From NCBI GenBank assembly GCA_002784795.1, contig PFLZ01000106.1, positions 2,147 through 7,459 of the forward strand: a stretch of DNA of 5,313 nt, in the 5' to 3' direction. Source of the DNA: Candidatus Magasanikbacteria bacterium CG_4_10_14_0_8_um_filter_42_12 (GTDB lineage: Bacteria; Patescibacteriota; Patescibacteriia; Magasanikbacterales; UBA922). Positions 1 through 5,286 of the stretch are shown in pieces. The notes beneath the pieces were generated by a model. It saw only the letters and a list, made by a program, of their open reading frames with translations, had not been told where the DNA came from and did no database searches. Positions within the stretch are counted from its first letter, which is position 1; every line of letters begins with the position of its first letter. A program made the position numbers and the translations under genes.

Positions 1-1374
1 TTCGATTTTCTTTCGTTCGAGGTTTGCGAGTTGTTGCAGACGCATTTCGAGAATGGCAACGGTTTGGCGTTCGGTAAATTTGAATTGCTTCATCAAGTTT
101 ACCTTTGCTTCATCTTTATCTTTTGATTTTCGGATGGTATTGATAATCTGATCAATTTTGTCGAGGGCTTTTTTCAATCCTTCCAAAATATGCGCACGAT
201 CTTTTGCTTTGTCGAGATCAAATTGCGTGCGACGTTTGATGACTTCTTGTCTGTGTTTGATATATTCTTCGAGCACGGTTTTCAAATTCAACAATCGTGG
301 CTGAATACCGTCAACAAGTGCAATCATGTTGACATGAAATGTTGTTTGCAATTCGGTGAGTTTGAAGAGTTTGTTCAATACTTTTTTTGGATACGCATCC
401 TTTTTCAATTCCACCACAATGCGGACACCGTCTTTGTTTGATTCATCACGGAGGTCCTTGATCCCTTCAATTTTCTTTTCTTGAACGAGTGTTGCAATCT
501 TTTCGATCAGTTTTGCTTTGTTTACCTGATAGGGAACTTCATGCACAACAATTTTGTGTGTGCCTGCTTTTCCTTCAGAAATATCTGTTTTTGCACGGAT
601 GACAATACCACCACGACCCGTTGCGTATGCAGAGAGGATATCTGGTTTGCTATAGATAATACCACCAGTAGGGAAGTCTGGTCCTTTGATAAATTCATTG
701 AGTTCTTCCACTGTTGCTTTTGGGTTTTCAATCAAGTGGATGGTTCCTTCACAGAGTTCTTTCAAATTGTGTGGAGGAATATTCGTTGCCATACCCACCG
801 CGATACCCATGCTTCCATTGAGGAGCAAGTTTGGCAATCGTCCTGGCAAGACACGAGGTTCTCTATTGGAAGAGTCGTAGGTTGGCGCAAAGTCGACGGT
901 TTCTTTTTCAATGTCAAAAAGGAGTTCTTCTGCAATCTTTTGGAGTTTTGCTTCGGTATAACGCATGGCAGCAGCGTTGTCGCCATCCATGGATCCAAAG
1001 TTTCCTTGTCCAAAGACAAGTGGATCTCGCATAGAGAAGTCCTGTGCCATGCGGACGAGGGAGTCATAAATAGCCGAGTCACCGTGCGGATGGTATTTTG
1101 CCATCACTTCACCGACGACGTGGGCAGATTTTCGAAATTTTGTATTGTGTCGTAGACCAATTTTCCACATCGCATAGAGAATACGGCGATGTACCGGTTT
1201 CAATCCATCGCGCACATCTGGGAGCGCACGAGAGACGATGACACTCATCGCGTAGTCGAGATACGAGGTACGCATTTCATCGACGAGTTCTATCGGTTCG
1301 ACATGTCCGATGTTTGATGACGCCTCTTCTGCGCTCATCTTTTCGGTAGGTTGTATCATTTTCTTTTTTGCCAT
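1..1374 (-). CDS. gyrA: DNA gyrase subunit A, N-terminal part (cut by window edge)
   Basis: This is the breakage-reunion subunit of type IIA topoisomerase, which with GyrB introduces negative supercoils using ATP. The frame is open from the ATG at 1374 to the left edge, giving 458 residues; the rest of the C-gate region and the C-terminal beta-pinwheel lie outside. Visible landmarks are the N-terminal stretch [20 protein letters not shown] (37-56), [13 protein letters not shown] (57-69), the quinolone-determining region with [11 protein letters not shown] (94-104), and the active-site AAAMRYTE with Tyr139 (E. coli Tyr122). Ser100 and Asp104 match E. coli Ser83 and Asp87, so the classical fluoroquinolone-resistance positions are wild type. 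Residues from about 370 onward form the coiled-coil arm ([17 protein letters not shown]). F121 replaces the Asp of the usual VDGQGNFG, and P118 resembles ParC; GyrA is still the likelier name because CPR bacteria generally carry one type IIA enzyme. It starts 2 bases after the preceding gene ends, so cotranscription is likely. No clear Shine-Dalgarno site precedes it. Confidence 0.96.
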   Translation of the reverse strand, partial: MAKKKMIQPTEKMSAEEASSNIGHVEPIELVDEMRTSYLDYAMSVIVSRALPDVRDGLKPVHRRILYAMWKIGLRHNTKFRKSAHVVGEVMAKYHPHGDSAIYDSLVRMAQDFSMRDPLVFGQGNFGSMDGDNAAAMRYTEAKLQKIAEELLFDIEKETVDFAPTYDSSNREPRVLPGRLPNLLLNGSMGIAVGMATNIPPHNLKELCEGTIHLIENPKATVEELNEFIKGPDFPTGGIIYSKPDILSAYATGRGGIVIRAKTDISEGKAGTHKIVVHEVPYQVNKAKLIEKIATLVQEKKIEGIKDLRDESNKDGVRIVVELKKDAYPKKVLNKLFKLTELQTTFHVNMIALVDGIQPRLLNLKTVLEEYIKHRQEVIKRRTQFDLDKAKDRAHILEGLKKALDKIDQIINTIRKSKDKDEAKVNLMKQFKFTERQTVAILEMRLQQLANLERKKIE

Positions 1375-1376
1375 AG

Positions 1377-1934
1377 CTAGAGTGTTGTTGTCGTATTATC
1401 AGTACTTGTTGGTGTAGAGGATACGTGAGTAGAGAGGGTATTGGCAAGGGTGTCGAGTGTGGATGGCGGTGATGCCTCCGGTGTACTCGTCGTTGTTGCC
1501 GCTGCAACGACATCTTTTAAGACGTCCGATGCGGTACGAATACTTTCCGATTCTTCAGCTTGTGCATCTTTTGCGCCAGCTATCTGCATCGCTTCTGTAA
1601 AACGCTCGCCGACGTTCCCTAGTGGTGTATCTACTGCATACTTTCCATTGGAGGCATCGTAGAACACTGTTCGCATATTCCATCCCCACATACCCATGAT
1701 TGCGATAGCAATAAATCCGACTGAGGTCCACACAATGCGTTGCTTGTATGCATGATTGGCGTAGTCCTGAGCAATGCGGTCTCGTGGATCGATTTTTTTT
1801 CGTCCGCTTGCTCGTCCGTGTCTGCTCGTATCATTTCCACTGCCACGAATACTTGCCTCAAGGGCATCGATCGTACTATCGATATCTTCTTTCAATCTTC
1901 CTTCAATTGTTTTTTCGTGCTGCTGTTTGCTCAT
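1377..1934 (-). CDS. Single-pass membrane protein of unknown function, directly upstream of gyrA
   Basis: I do not recognise a family for this 185-residue protein. Three regions can be seen. Residues 1-66 are hydrophilic and charged, with a possible short amphipathic helix (about 8-30) and a basic patch RKKIDPRDR (45-53). Residues 67-87 form one hydrophobic membrane span ([19 protein letters not shown]). Residues 88-185 form an outer part that ends in a Ser/Thr/Pro/Ala-rich low-complexity tail (about 145-185), probably disordered. The positive charges before the span predict an N-in, C-out topology without signal peptide cleavage. The stop codon is 2 bases from the gyrA ATG, so the two are probably translated from one message. 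The start at 1934 is the first Met of the frame and has no Shine-Dalgarno site. Coding status is supported by the tight junction with gyrA and by the orderly cytoplasmic-span-tail architecture, but function cannot be inferred. Confidence 0.8.
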   Translation of the reverse strand: MSKQQHEKTIEGRLKEDIDSTIDALEASIRGSGNDTSRHGRASGRKKIDPRDRIAQDYANHAYKQRIVWTSVGFIAIAIMGMWGWNMRTVFYDASNGKYAVDTPLGNVGERFTEAMQIAGAKDAQAEESESIRTASDVLKDVVAAATTTSTPEASPPSTLDTLANTLSTHVSSTPTSTDNTTTTL

Positions 1935-1943
1935 AGCGAACGG

Positions 1944-1960
1944 CTTAGGAAGTTCCTGAG
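1944..1960. promoter_or_regulatory. Short palindrome upstream of the membrane-protein gene
   Basis: AGGAA-G-TTCCT (1947-1957) is a perfect inverted repeat, extended by CTT and GAG to 8 pairs including one G-T. It lies 10 bases upstream of the ATG at 1934. It could be an operator or a hairpin at the start of the message; it could also be chance. Confidence 0.25.
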
Positions 1961-1994
1961 AGAGTGTTCATTGATCCGGCAACCCCATCCTAAC

Positions 1995-2017
1995 CCTCCC
2001 CTTAAAAATAGGAGAGG
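1995..2017. repeat. Intergenic stem-loop, CCTCCCCT / AGGAGAGG
   Basis: Arms 1995-2002 and 2010-2017 pair at 7 of 8 positions around the A-rich loop TAAAAAT. The flanking words CCCCATCCTAACCCTCCCCTT resemble a dispersed palindromic intergenic element that I recall from several bacterial groups including CPR genomes; this is memory, not a search. It sits in the 98-base gap between the metallo-beta-lactamase-fold gene and the membrane-protein gene. Neither strand has a T-run directly after it, so it is a poor Rho-independent terminator. Confidence 0.5.
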
Positions 2018-2032
2018 ACAAGAAAGAAGACG

Positions 2033-2647
2033 TTATTCTTTTGTGAGCACAATAATGCGTGTATCTTCTTGCGGGAGATCTTTTTTCTTGATAATGGTTT
2101 TTGATTCTTCGACGACGTCTTTTGCTCCGTATGCTTTTATAAATGTTGAGACGGGATCTGCATCTGGATCAATATCACTTTTGAACATGATAGGGATCAC
2201 AATGCGAGGCTCTACTGCATTCACTGCCTCTACTGCATCTTCTGCATTGTAGCACCCTTTGCCACCAACTGGGACAATGAGTACATTAACGTCAGCGAGG
2301 ACTTCGAGTTGGGCATCGGTGAGTTGTTTTGACGCGTTGCCGAGATGGCCAACACTGAGATACTCACTATCTACACGAAGGAAGATCTGTCCTTCTTCGT
2401 GTCCTTGTACTGCGGTCACGAGGACACCTTTTGTTTCACATTCTCCAGGTGTAGAGAGCACAAAAGGGTCACCGGAAAGTGTGATAGAATCTTTTTCTCC
2501 ACGCGTATAGAGACCTATCTGTGGAGAGAAACTCCGAGGAAAATTTCCTTTTTCTGGCTTGTATGAATCAATAACGACGGTGACATCTTCGTCAAGTGGT
2601 TTTGTCTGGATTTTCACTGCGGAATTACCGAGCCAAGAGATATGCAT
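2033..2647 (-). CDS. Metallo-beta-lactamase-fold protein lacking the metal-binding motifs
   Basis: The 204-residue protein follows the layout of the short UlaG-like (Lactamase_B_3 type) metallohydrolases common in CPR bacteria: an N-terminal strand pair MHISWLGNSAVKI (1-13), a hydrophobic strand ending VVIDS (24-28), FVLSTPGECETKGV (62-75), SVGHLGNASKQLTDAQLEVL (98-117), VNVLIVPVGGKGCYNAEDA (120-138) and EPRIVIPIMFKSD (146-158). The expected HxHxDH signature after the second strand is replaced by QIGLYTRGEKDSITL (43-57), which has no His. The later metal-ligand position, usually IPMH in relatives, reads IPIMF. Only the His of GHLG (101) remains of the usual ligands, so Zn-dependent hydrolysis is unlikely and a binding or structural role is the better guess. 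The start at 2647 begins with the family-typical MHISWLG and lies about 24 bases below a good promoter; no Shine-Dalgarno site is visible. The fold assignment is fairly firm, the function unknown. Confidence 0.85.
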   Translation of the reverse strand: MHISWLGNSAVKIQTKPLDEDVTVVIDSYKPEKGNFPRSFSPQIGLYTRGEKDSITLSGDPFVLSTPGECETKGVLVTAVQGHEEGQIFLRVDSEYLSVGHLGNASKQLTDAQLEVLADVNVLIVPVGGKGCYNAEDAVEAVNAVEPRIVIPIMFKSDIDPDADPVSTFIKAYGAKDVVEESKTIIKKKDLPQEDTRIIVLTKE

Positions 2648-2665
2648 AGAGGTTCAAAACAGAAA

Positions 2666-2680
2666 AATAGTGACACTATT
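2666..2680. promoter_or_regulatory. Perfect 15-base palindrome on the minus-strand start point (operator candidate)
   Basis: AATAGTG-A-CACTATT is a perfect inverted repeat with 7-base arms. It overlaps the downstream part of the -10 box (2678-2683) and covers the expected start point (about 2671) of the metallo-beta-lactamase-fold gene. A protein bound here would block that promoter. The divergent winged-helix gene begins about 110 bases away, making its product a natural candidate binder; that link is inference. The same palindrome could instead form a small hairpin in the RNA leader. Confidence 0.5.
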
Positions 2681-2706
2681 ATAGAGGAAATGAGGGGTTT
2701 GTGCAA
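2678..2706 (-). promoter_or_regulatory. Sigma-70-type promoter for the metallo-beta-lactamase-fold gene
   Basis: On the minus strand TTGCAC (2706-2701) is followed by a 17-base spacer and a perfect TATAAT (2683-2678). The -35 matches the consensus only in TTG, but box quality and spacing are good. The predicted start near 2671 gives a leader of about 24 bases before the ATG at 2647. Confidence 0.65.
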
Positions 2707-2727
2707 GTGGAGGTAATCGACCTTTTT

Positions 2728-2757
2728 TTGCCGAGAGAAGAAAAGTTGTGGTATATT
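2728..2757 (+). promoter_or_regulatory. Probable promoter for the winged-helix gene
   Basis: TTGCCG (2728-2733), an 18-base spacer and TATATT (2752-2757) lie upstream of the plus-strand gene, predicting a start near 2764 and a leader of about 26 bases that contains the ribosome binding site. The -35 is moderate, the -10 differs from consensus at one base, and the region is AT-rich. Confidence 0.45.
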
Positions 2758-2780
2758 TGATATATGTTAACCAGTACTTC

Positions 2781-2787
2781 GGAGGGG
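2781..2787 (+). promoter_or_regulatory. Strong Shine-Dalgarno site, GGAGGGG
   Basis: GGAGGGG lies just upstream of the ATG at 2790 (GGAGG ends 4 bases before it). It fixes the start of the winged-helix gene at 2790 rather than at the in-frame GTG at 2748. It is the only strong Shine-Dalgarno site in front of any gene in this window. Confidence 0.8.
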
Positions 2788-2789
2788 AA

Positions 2790-3083
2790 ATGTGGCTTGG
2801 TAGCAAGAAAATGCTCATCCTTCAAATTCTCACGGACGACTGCGGATGGATGACGGGGCGGGAACTCATCGAGGCGTCAGATGGGGAGCTGTGGGCGGGA
2901 AACGTGTACGTTCACCTGTGCGTGCTCCGTAAAGACCTGGGGTACATCCGTCGTCGTGAGCGTCAGCGTGAGAATGCGCCTCCGTGCTTCGAGTACCAGA
3001 TCATAGGTATGGGGCGCCGAGCTTTGAATCGGCGGAGGCGTTGGCGGAAGTGGTACAACATTTTCCTGCCGGAACTGGCATGA
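2790..3083 (+). CDS. Small winged-helix DNA-binding protein, probable transcriptional regulator
   Basis: The 97-residue product reads as a stand-alone winged helix: helix 1 about 5-17 (SKKMLILQILTDD), helix 2 after WMTGRELIEAS (20-30), recognition helix about 35-49 (WAGNVYVHLCVLRKD), and a wing whose two strands are GYIRRRE (51-57) and CFEYQIIG (66-73), followed by a very basic C-terminal helix GRRALNRRRRWRKW (75-88). The layout resembles PadR- or MarR-like minimal wHTH proteins, but I cannot name a family. The start at 2790 is chosen because of the GGAGGGG site. G+C over 2821-3000 is about 58-60% by hand count, against about 37-42% in samples of neighbouring genes, which suggests transfer, perhaps from a phage. 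It is transcribed away from the metallo-beta-lactamase-fold gene and is followed by a terminator, so it is a single-gene unit. Another frame stays open from 2984 to 3172 across its 3' end, leaving the C-terminus slightly uncertain. Confidence 0.75.
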   Translation: MWLGSKKMLILQILTDDCGWMTGRELIEASDGELWAGNVYVHLCVLRKDLGYIRRRERQRENAPPCFEYQIIGMGRRALNRRRRWRKWYNIFLPELA

Positions 3084-3128
3084 ACCATGCGGACATCAAC
3101 GCGAGCAGGGAGGACTCGCGCAACAAAG

Positions 3129-3162
3129 CAGCGTCACCCTCGGGTACGCTGTTCTTGCTTTT
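3129..3162 (+). terminator. Rho-independent terminator, probably bidirectional
   Basis: CAGCGT (3129-3134) pairs with ACGCTG (3146-3151), and ACCC with GGGT inside it, with one bulged C. On the plus strand it is followed by TTCTTGCTTTT, ending the winged-helix transcript 45 bases after its stop. On the minus strand the hairpin is followed by CTTTGTT, so it may also end the gmk transcript, whose stop is nearby at 3179. A shared hairpin between convergent genes is a normal arrangement. Confidence 0.65.
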
Positions 3163-3178
3163 GAAATGTTAGATTTGC

Positions 3179-3757
3179 TTATTTGGATTTCTCTCTATAC
3201 TTCTCAATAATCCCCACAATTTTCTCTACCGTCTCATCCAGTTCTCCTTCTTTATTTATCACGCGAACATCATAATCTTTTGAGGTCTCTAGTTCTTCTG
3301 CTGCAATCTCTAGACGTTCATGCATTTTTTTTTCACTGACACCACCACGATTGATGATGCGCTCGCGCAAGACGTCCATGCTCTCTGGCATGAGGAAAAT
3401 AGAGAGGTGTGGGATGCCAAGTTTGTCGAGGCTGTGTTTGCCATTGACATCCGCCTGTGAAAAAACGAGGTCGTATGTCTCAAGTGATGCGCTGAGTTTT
3501 TCTTTTTCTGTCCCATAGAGATTGCCCGCGTAGTCATTGTATTCAACAAAATCATCTGCCTCAATTTTTCTTTTGAAATATTCGCGGGAGAGAAAGTGAT
3601 AATCGGTGCCATCTATTTCTCCGTCACGTTTTTCCCGTGTTGTGGTCGTGACAAACTGCACTGCGTTGTCAAAACGAGCGATCAGTTCTTTGATGACACT
3701 ATTTTTCCCACCGCCAGATGGGGAAGAGATGAGAATGAGATGACCTTTGTGTTTCAT
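3179..3757 (-). CDS. gmk: Guanylate kinase
   Basis: Gmk phosphorylates GMP to GDP with ATP in the cytoplasm, an essential step of purine nucleotide supply. At 192 residues it is slightly short of the usual 200-207. The P-loop is SSPSGGGKNS (11-20), with Lys18. The GMP-binding section follows the family closely: TTTTREKRDGEIDGTDYHF (37-55), FVEYNDYAGNLYGT (70-83) and the ADVNGKHSL segment (102-110) matching the usual DVQG. The lid and C-terminal helices are clear (RIINRGGVSEKKMHERL, 133-149; KDYDVRVINKEGELDETV, 160-177). The residue after the P-loop lysine is Asn19 instead of Ser/Thr, an unusual Walker A variant. The ATG at 3757 starts right before the P-loop strand, as in homologues, and has no Shine-Dalgarno site. 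A TTATAC box on the minus strand (3767-3762) lies 4 bases upstream and could drive a nearly leaderless message, but no -35 is evident. The gene follows the pseudouridine synthase gene by 102 bases. Confidence 0.95.
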   Translation of the reverse strand: MKHKGHLILISSPSGGGKNSVIKELIARFDNAVQFVTTTTREKRDGEIDGTDYHFLSREYFKRKIEADDFVEYNDYAGNLYGTEKEKLSASLETYDLVFSQADVNGKHSLDKLGIPHLSIFLMPESMDVLRERIINRGGVSEKKMHERLEIAAEELETSKDYDVRVINKEGELDETVEKIVGIIEKYREKSK

Positions 3758-3779
3758 ATTCGTATAACGTGAGAGGAGT

Positions 3780-3829
3780 GACAGATTGACGTAGGAAATC
3801 TGTCGAGTGGGTACCTTGTTGACAGATTT
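3780..3829. repeat. Three-arm repeat (GACAGATT) able to form alternative hairpins
   Basis: Arm 1 GACAGATT (3780-3787), arm 2 AAATCTGTC (3796-3804) and arm 3 GACAGATTT (3821-3829). Arm 2 pairs perfectly with arm 1 (8 bases, 9-base spacer) or with arm 3 (9 bases, 16-base spacer), so the two hairpins exclude each other. The element fills half of the gap between the pseudouridine synthase stop and the gmk start. No T-run follows, so it is not an ordinary terminator. Confidence 0.65.
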
Positions 3830-3859
3830 CGCTTTGGCTCAATCTATCATTCCATTTTA

Positions 3860-4831
3860 TCAGGTGAGAGAATCTAGGTAGGACTGCAATTCTTCTGGTA
3901 GCGGAGATTCAAAACAGTGTTTTTCTTCTGCCAAATCTTGAAAACACAACTTGGCTGCATGGAGAAACAGGCGACCAAGTTTTGTTTCACTTTTTTTCAA
4001 GAGATGTTTATTAAAGTAAAGCGTATCTCCTACCACCGGGTGTGCGCAGGCAAACATGTGTACGCGGATTTGATGCGTGCGCCCACTATGGAGTCGAACA
4101 GAGAGAAGAGAAAATCTTCCTATGCGTTTGATAACTTTGAAATCTGTGCGTGACTCTTTGCCTGGCTGGATGTCGTCAATGGTGTTGAGTGTGACATCTT
4201 TCATTTTTGGGCGTGATACCATGCGTCCATCTTTGCCTCGATCAATAGCAAAATCAATTGTGTCTTCATTTTTTTCAAATGCACCATAGACGAGGACGGT
4301 ATATTCTTTTTCGATAGTGCGAGATTTGAATTGCTCTTTGAGATGCTGAAACATGGCATTTGTTCTTGCAATAACGAGCACACCTGATGCTTCCTTATCG
4401 AGACGATGAACAATGCCTGGGCGGACTGGATTTTCTCCGACGCCTGCTATGTCAGGATATTTTGAGAGAAGCCATGAGGTCAAGGTGACGGCTTCGCCAG
4501 CGTCTGTGGGATGGACAAGCAGTCCTGCAGGCTTGTGAATCACGACATAGTCTGGTGTTTCTCCCAGGACTATTATGTTTGCATAGAGTGATGTATCGTC
4601 CTTTTCTTCTTTGCGTACTTTTTCGTATGATGGTTCTGGTTCCACACGAACAGTATCTCCTTCATTGACGATAGAGCCTGCTTTTTTTGCTGGTGCATCT
4701 TTTATATATATGTATCCGTGTGACACGAGTTTTTTTATGTGTGACCGAGAATGCAAAGAAACCTCTGAAAGAAAGAGGTCGAGTCGACTGCCACTATGCG
4801 TCGCGTCTACAATGTAGGATTCTGTATTCAT
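3860..4831 (-). CDS. RluD-family 23S rRNA pseudouridine synthase
   Basis: The enzyme isomerises specific uridines in rRNA to pseudouridine. With the start at 4831 it has 323 residues, matching the usual 300-326 (E. coli RluD 326). An S4 RNA-binding domain occupies about 13-66 (SGSRLDLFLSEV ... GDTVRVEPE). The catalytic domain begins with DYVVIHKPAGLLVHPT (94-109) and has the signature HRLDKEASGVLV (142-153), with catalytic Asp145. The conserved C-terminal blocks LHSGRTHQIRVHM (247-259) and LFLHAAKLCF (288-297) are intact. RluA, RluC and RluD subtypes share these motifs; the N-terminal S4 domain favours the RluC/RluD type, but the target uridine cannot be told. The frame stays open upstream to an ATG at 4939, but those 36 residues are encoded by two hairpin repeats and have no family counterpart, so the Met at 4831 (MNTESYIVDA) is preferred. 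No Shine-Dalgarno site is visible at either start. Confidence 0.94.
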   Translation of the reverse strand: MNTESYIVDATHSGSRLDLFLSEVSLHSRSHIKKLVSHGYIYIKDAPAKKAGSIVNEGDTVRVEPEPSYEKVRKEEKDDTSLYANIIVLGETPDYVVIHKPAGLLVHPTDAGEAVTLTSWLLSKYPDIAGVGENPVRPGIVHRLDKEASGVLVIARTNAMFQHLKEQFKSRTIEKEYTVLVYGAFEKNEDTIDFAIDRGKDGRMVSRPKMKDVTLNTIDDIQPGKESRTDFKVIKRIGRFSLLSVRLHSGRTHQIRVHMFACAHPVVGDTLYFNKHLLKKSETKLGRLFLHAAKLCFQDLAEEKHCFESPLPEELQSYLDSLT

Positions 4832-4864
4832 AAAGGACTTTGTTGTGCGCTTAGCTGATCTGGG

Positions 4865-4884
4865 TCCTCCGTAAGTACGGAGGA
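4865..4884. repeat. Perfect 9-base inverted repeat, TCCTCCGTA / TACGGAGGA
   Basis: Arms 4865-4873 and 4876-4884 are perfectly complementary with two central bases, so the RNA loop would take in part of the arms. Outside the stem a minus-strand TGGTT on one side and ACCCA on the other allow further pairing. This is the same plan (TGGT, short bulge, GC-rich stem, ACC) as the neighbouring palindrome at 4908-4940. It lies in the leader of the pseudouridine synthase gene. Confidence 0.6.
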
Positions 4885-4907
4885 AACCATTTTTCTCTGG
4901 TGTGCGC

Positions 4908-4940
4908 CTGGATGGTCCCGATTCAATCGGGAGAACCATC
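4908..4940. repeat. REP-like palindrome, copy A (just after the GIY-YIG stop)
   Basis: GATGGT (4911-4916) pairs with ACCATC (4935-4940), and CCCGATT (4917-4923) with AATCGGG (4925-4931), leaving AGA as a bulge: a two-part hairpin. Positions 4908-4928 match 5217-5237 in 19 of 21 bases, in the same orientation, so this is a repeated element and not a one-off hairpin. It begins 2 bases beyond the GIY-YIG stop codon on the minus strand. No T-run follows. Confidence 0.6.
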
Positions 4941-4942
4941 GA

Positions 4943-5209
4943 TTATGCTTCTTCAAATTTTTTACCGTTCTGTCGTAAATACCACCGGTAATAATTTCTA
5001 TTTTTACATTTTTTCAATCTTTTTTCTTCTACTTTTGCTTTATATTTAGTAGAGAATGGAATGTACCCTATGACTCGCCAAGGAATACCTGCCTTCGTAT
5101 ATCGTTGCTTTCCACTATTGTGGTAGGCAAGTCGAGTTTGTACATGTGGTGTTTCGCCTATGTATATTTTTTGCAGAGATTCACTCCAGAGAAAATAAAT
5201 ATAGTGCAT
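4943..5209 (-). CDS. Small GIY-YIG domain protein (YhbQ/UPF0213-like)
   Basis: The whole 88-residue protein is a GIY-YIG nuclease-fold domain, the usual size for this single-domain family. Landmarks are YIYFL (3-7, the GIY strand), KIYIGET (14-20, the YIG strand), RLAYHNSGK (26-34, the conserved Arg helix followed by the HNSG turn), PWRVIGYIPF (43-52), and the helix KAKVEEKRLKKCK (57-69) with the candidate catalytic Glu at 61 or 62. Relatives are genuine but poorly understood; some act on nicked or branched DNA, and small CPR versions are often multicopy. The ATG at 5209 is right before the first strand, as in homologues, and lacks a Shine-Dalgarno site. Related palindromic repeats lie just beyond both ends (4908-4940 and 5217-5237), and a transposase-like gene diverges from it at 5287, so it may belong to a mobile or recently rearranged segment. 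Confidence 0.88.
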   Translation of the reverse strand: MHYIYFLWSESLQKIYIGETPHVQTRLAYHNSGKQRYTKAGIPWRVIGYIPFSTKYKAKVEEKRLKKCKNRNYYRWYLRQNGKKFEEA

Positions 5210-5216
5210 ACTGTTT

Positions 5217-5237
5217 CTGGATGGTCCAGATTTAATC
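5217..5237. repeat. REP-like repeat, copy B (just before the GIY-YIG start)
   Basis: Matches 4908-4928 in 19 of 21 bases, starting CTGGATGGTCC in both. The inner palindrome is kept as AGATT-T-AATCT (5228-5238), but the outer ACCATC arm of copy A is not present, so this copy is partial or decayed. It begins 7 bases upstream of the GIY-YIG ATG. Confidence 0.55.
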
Positions 5238-5256
5238 TCTCCTGGGTCTAATTCCC

Positions 5257-5271
5257 CGCCCCTCTGGGGCG
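5257..5271. repeat. Perfect GC hairpin, CGCCCC-TCT-GGGGCG
   Basis: Six-base arms 5257-5262 and 5266-5271 with a TCT loop, 16 bases before the ATG at 5287. It fits the subterminal hairpin recognised by Y1 (HUH) transposases. It overlaps the probable spacer of the transposase promoter and no T-run follows on the plus strand. Confidence 0.6.
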
Positions 5272-5274
5272 TGA

Positions 5275-5280
5275 TACAAT
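5275..5280 (+). promoter_or_regulatory. Extended -10 box of the TnpA-like gene
   Basis: TACAAT preceded by TG-A (5272-5274) is an extended -10 element one base off consensus. The expected start point, 7 bases downstream, is the A of the ATG at 5287, so the message would be leaderless or nearly so. No convincing -35 box is seen; at 17 bases spacing the sequence is TTCCCC. Confidence 0.5.
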
Positions 5281-5286
5281 AGATCC

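Noticed and set aside
762..1082. Minus-strand open frame of 106 codons inside gyrA
   Set aside because: It is in another frame of gyrA on the same strand and has no independent signal.
481..1155. Long plus-strand open frame of 224 codons
   Set aside because: It is antisense to the highly conserved part of gyrA; the translation is rich in Cys, Phe and His with no domain pattern, as expected of a shadow frame.
1740..2252. Plus-strand open frame of 170 codons
   Set aside because: It runs antisense across the membrane-protein gene, the intergenic stem-loop and part of the metallo-beta-lactamase-fold gene, without any promoter or ribosome binding site.
2748..2789. Upstream GTG start for the winged-helix gene
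   Set aside because: It would place the start before and inside the -10 box, whereas the ATG at 2790 has a strong Shine-Dalgarno site.
3780..3829. CRISPR-like repeat unit
   Set aside because: Only three short arms in alternating orientation with unequal spacers of 8 to 16 bases; no regular direct repeat and no cas gene.
4201..4413. Minus-strand open frame inside the pseudouridine synthase gene
   Set aside because: Overlaps the conserved catalytic domain in another frame; low-complexity Ser/Lys-rich translation.
4908..4940. Rho-independent terminator for the GIY-YIG gene
   Set aside because: The hairpin is good but is not followed by a T-run on the minus strand, and the sequence recurs at 5217-5237 as a repeat.
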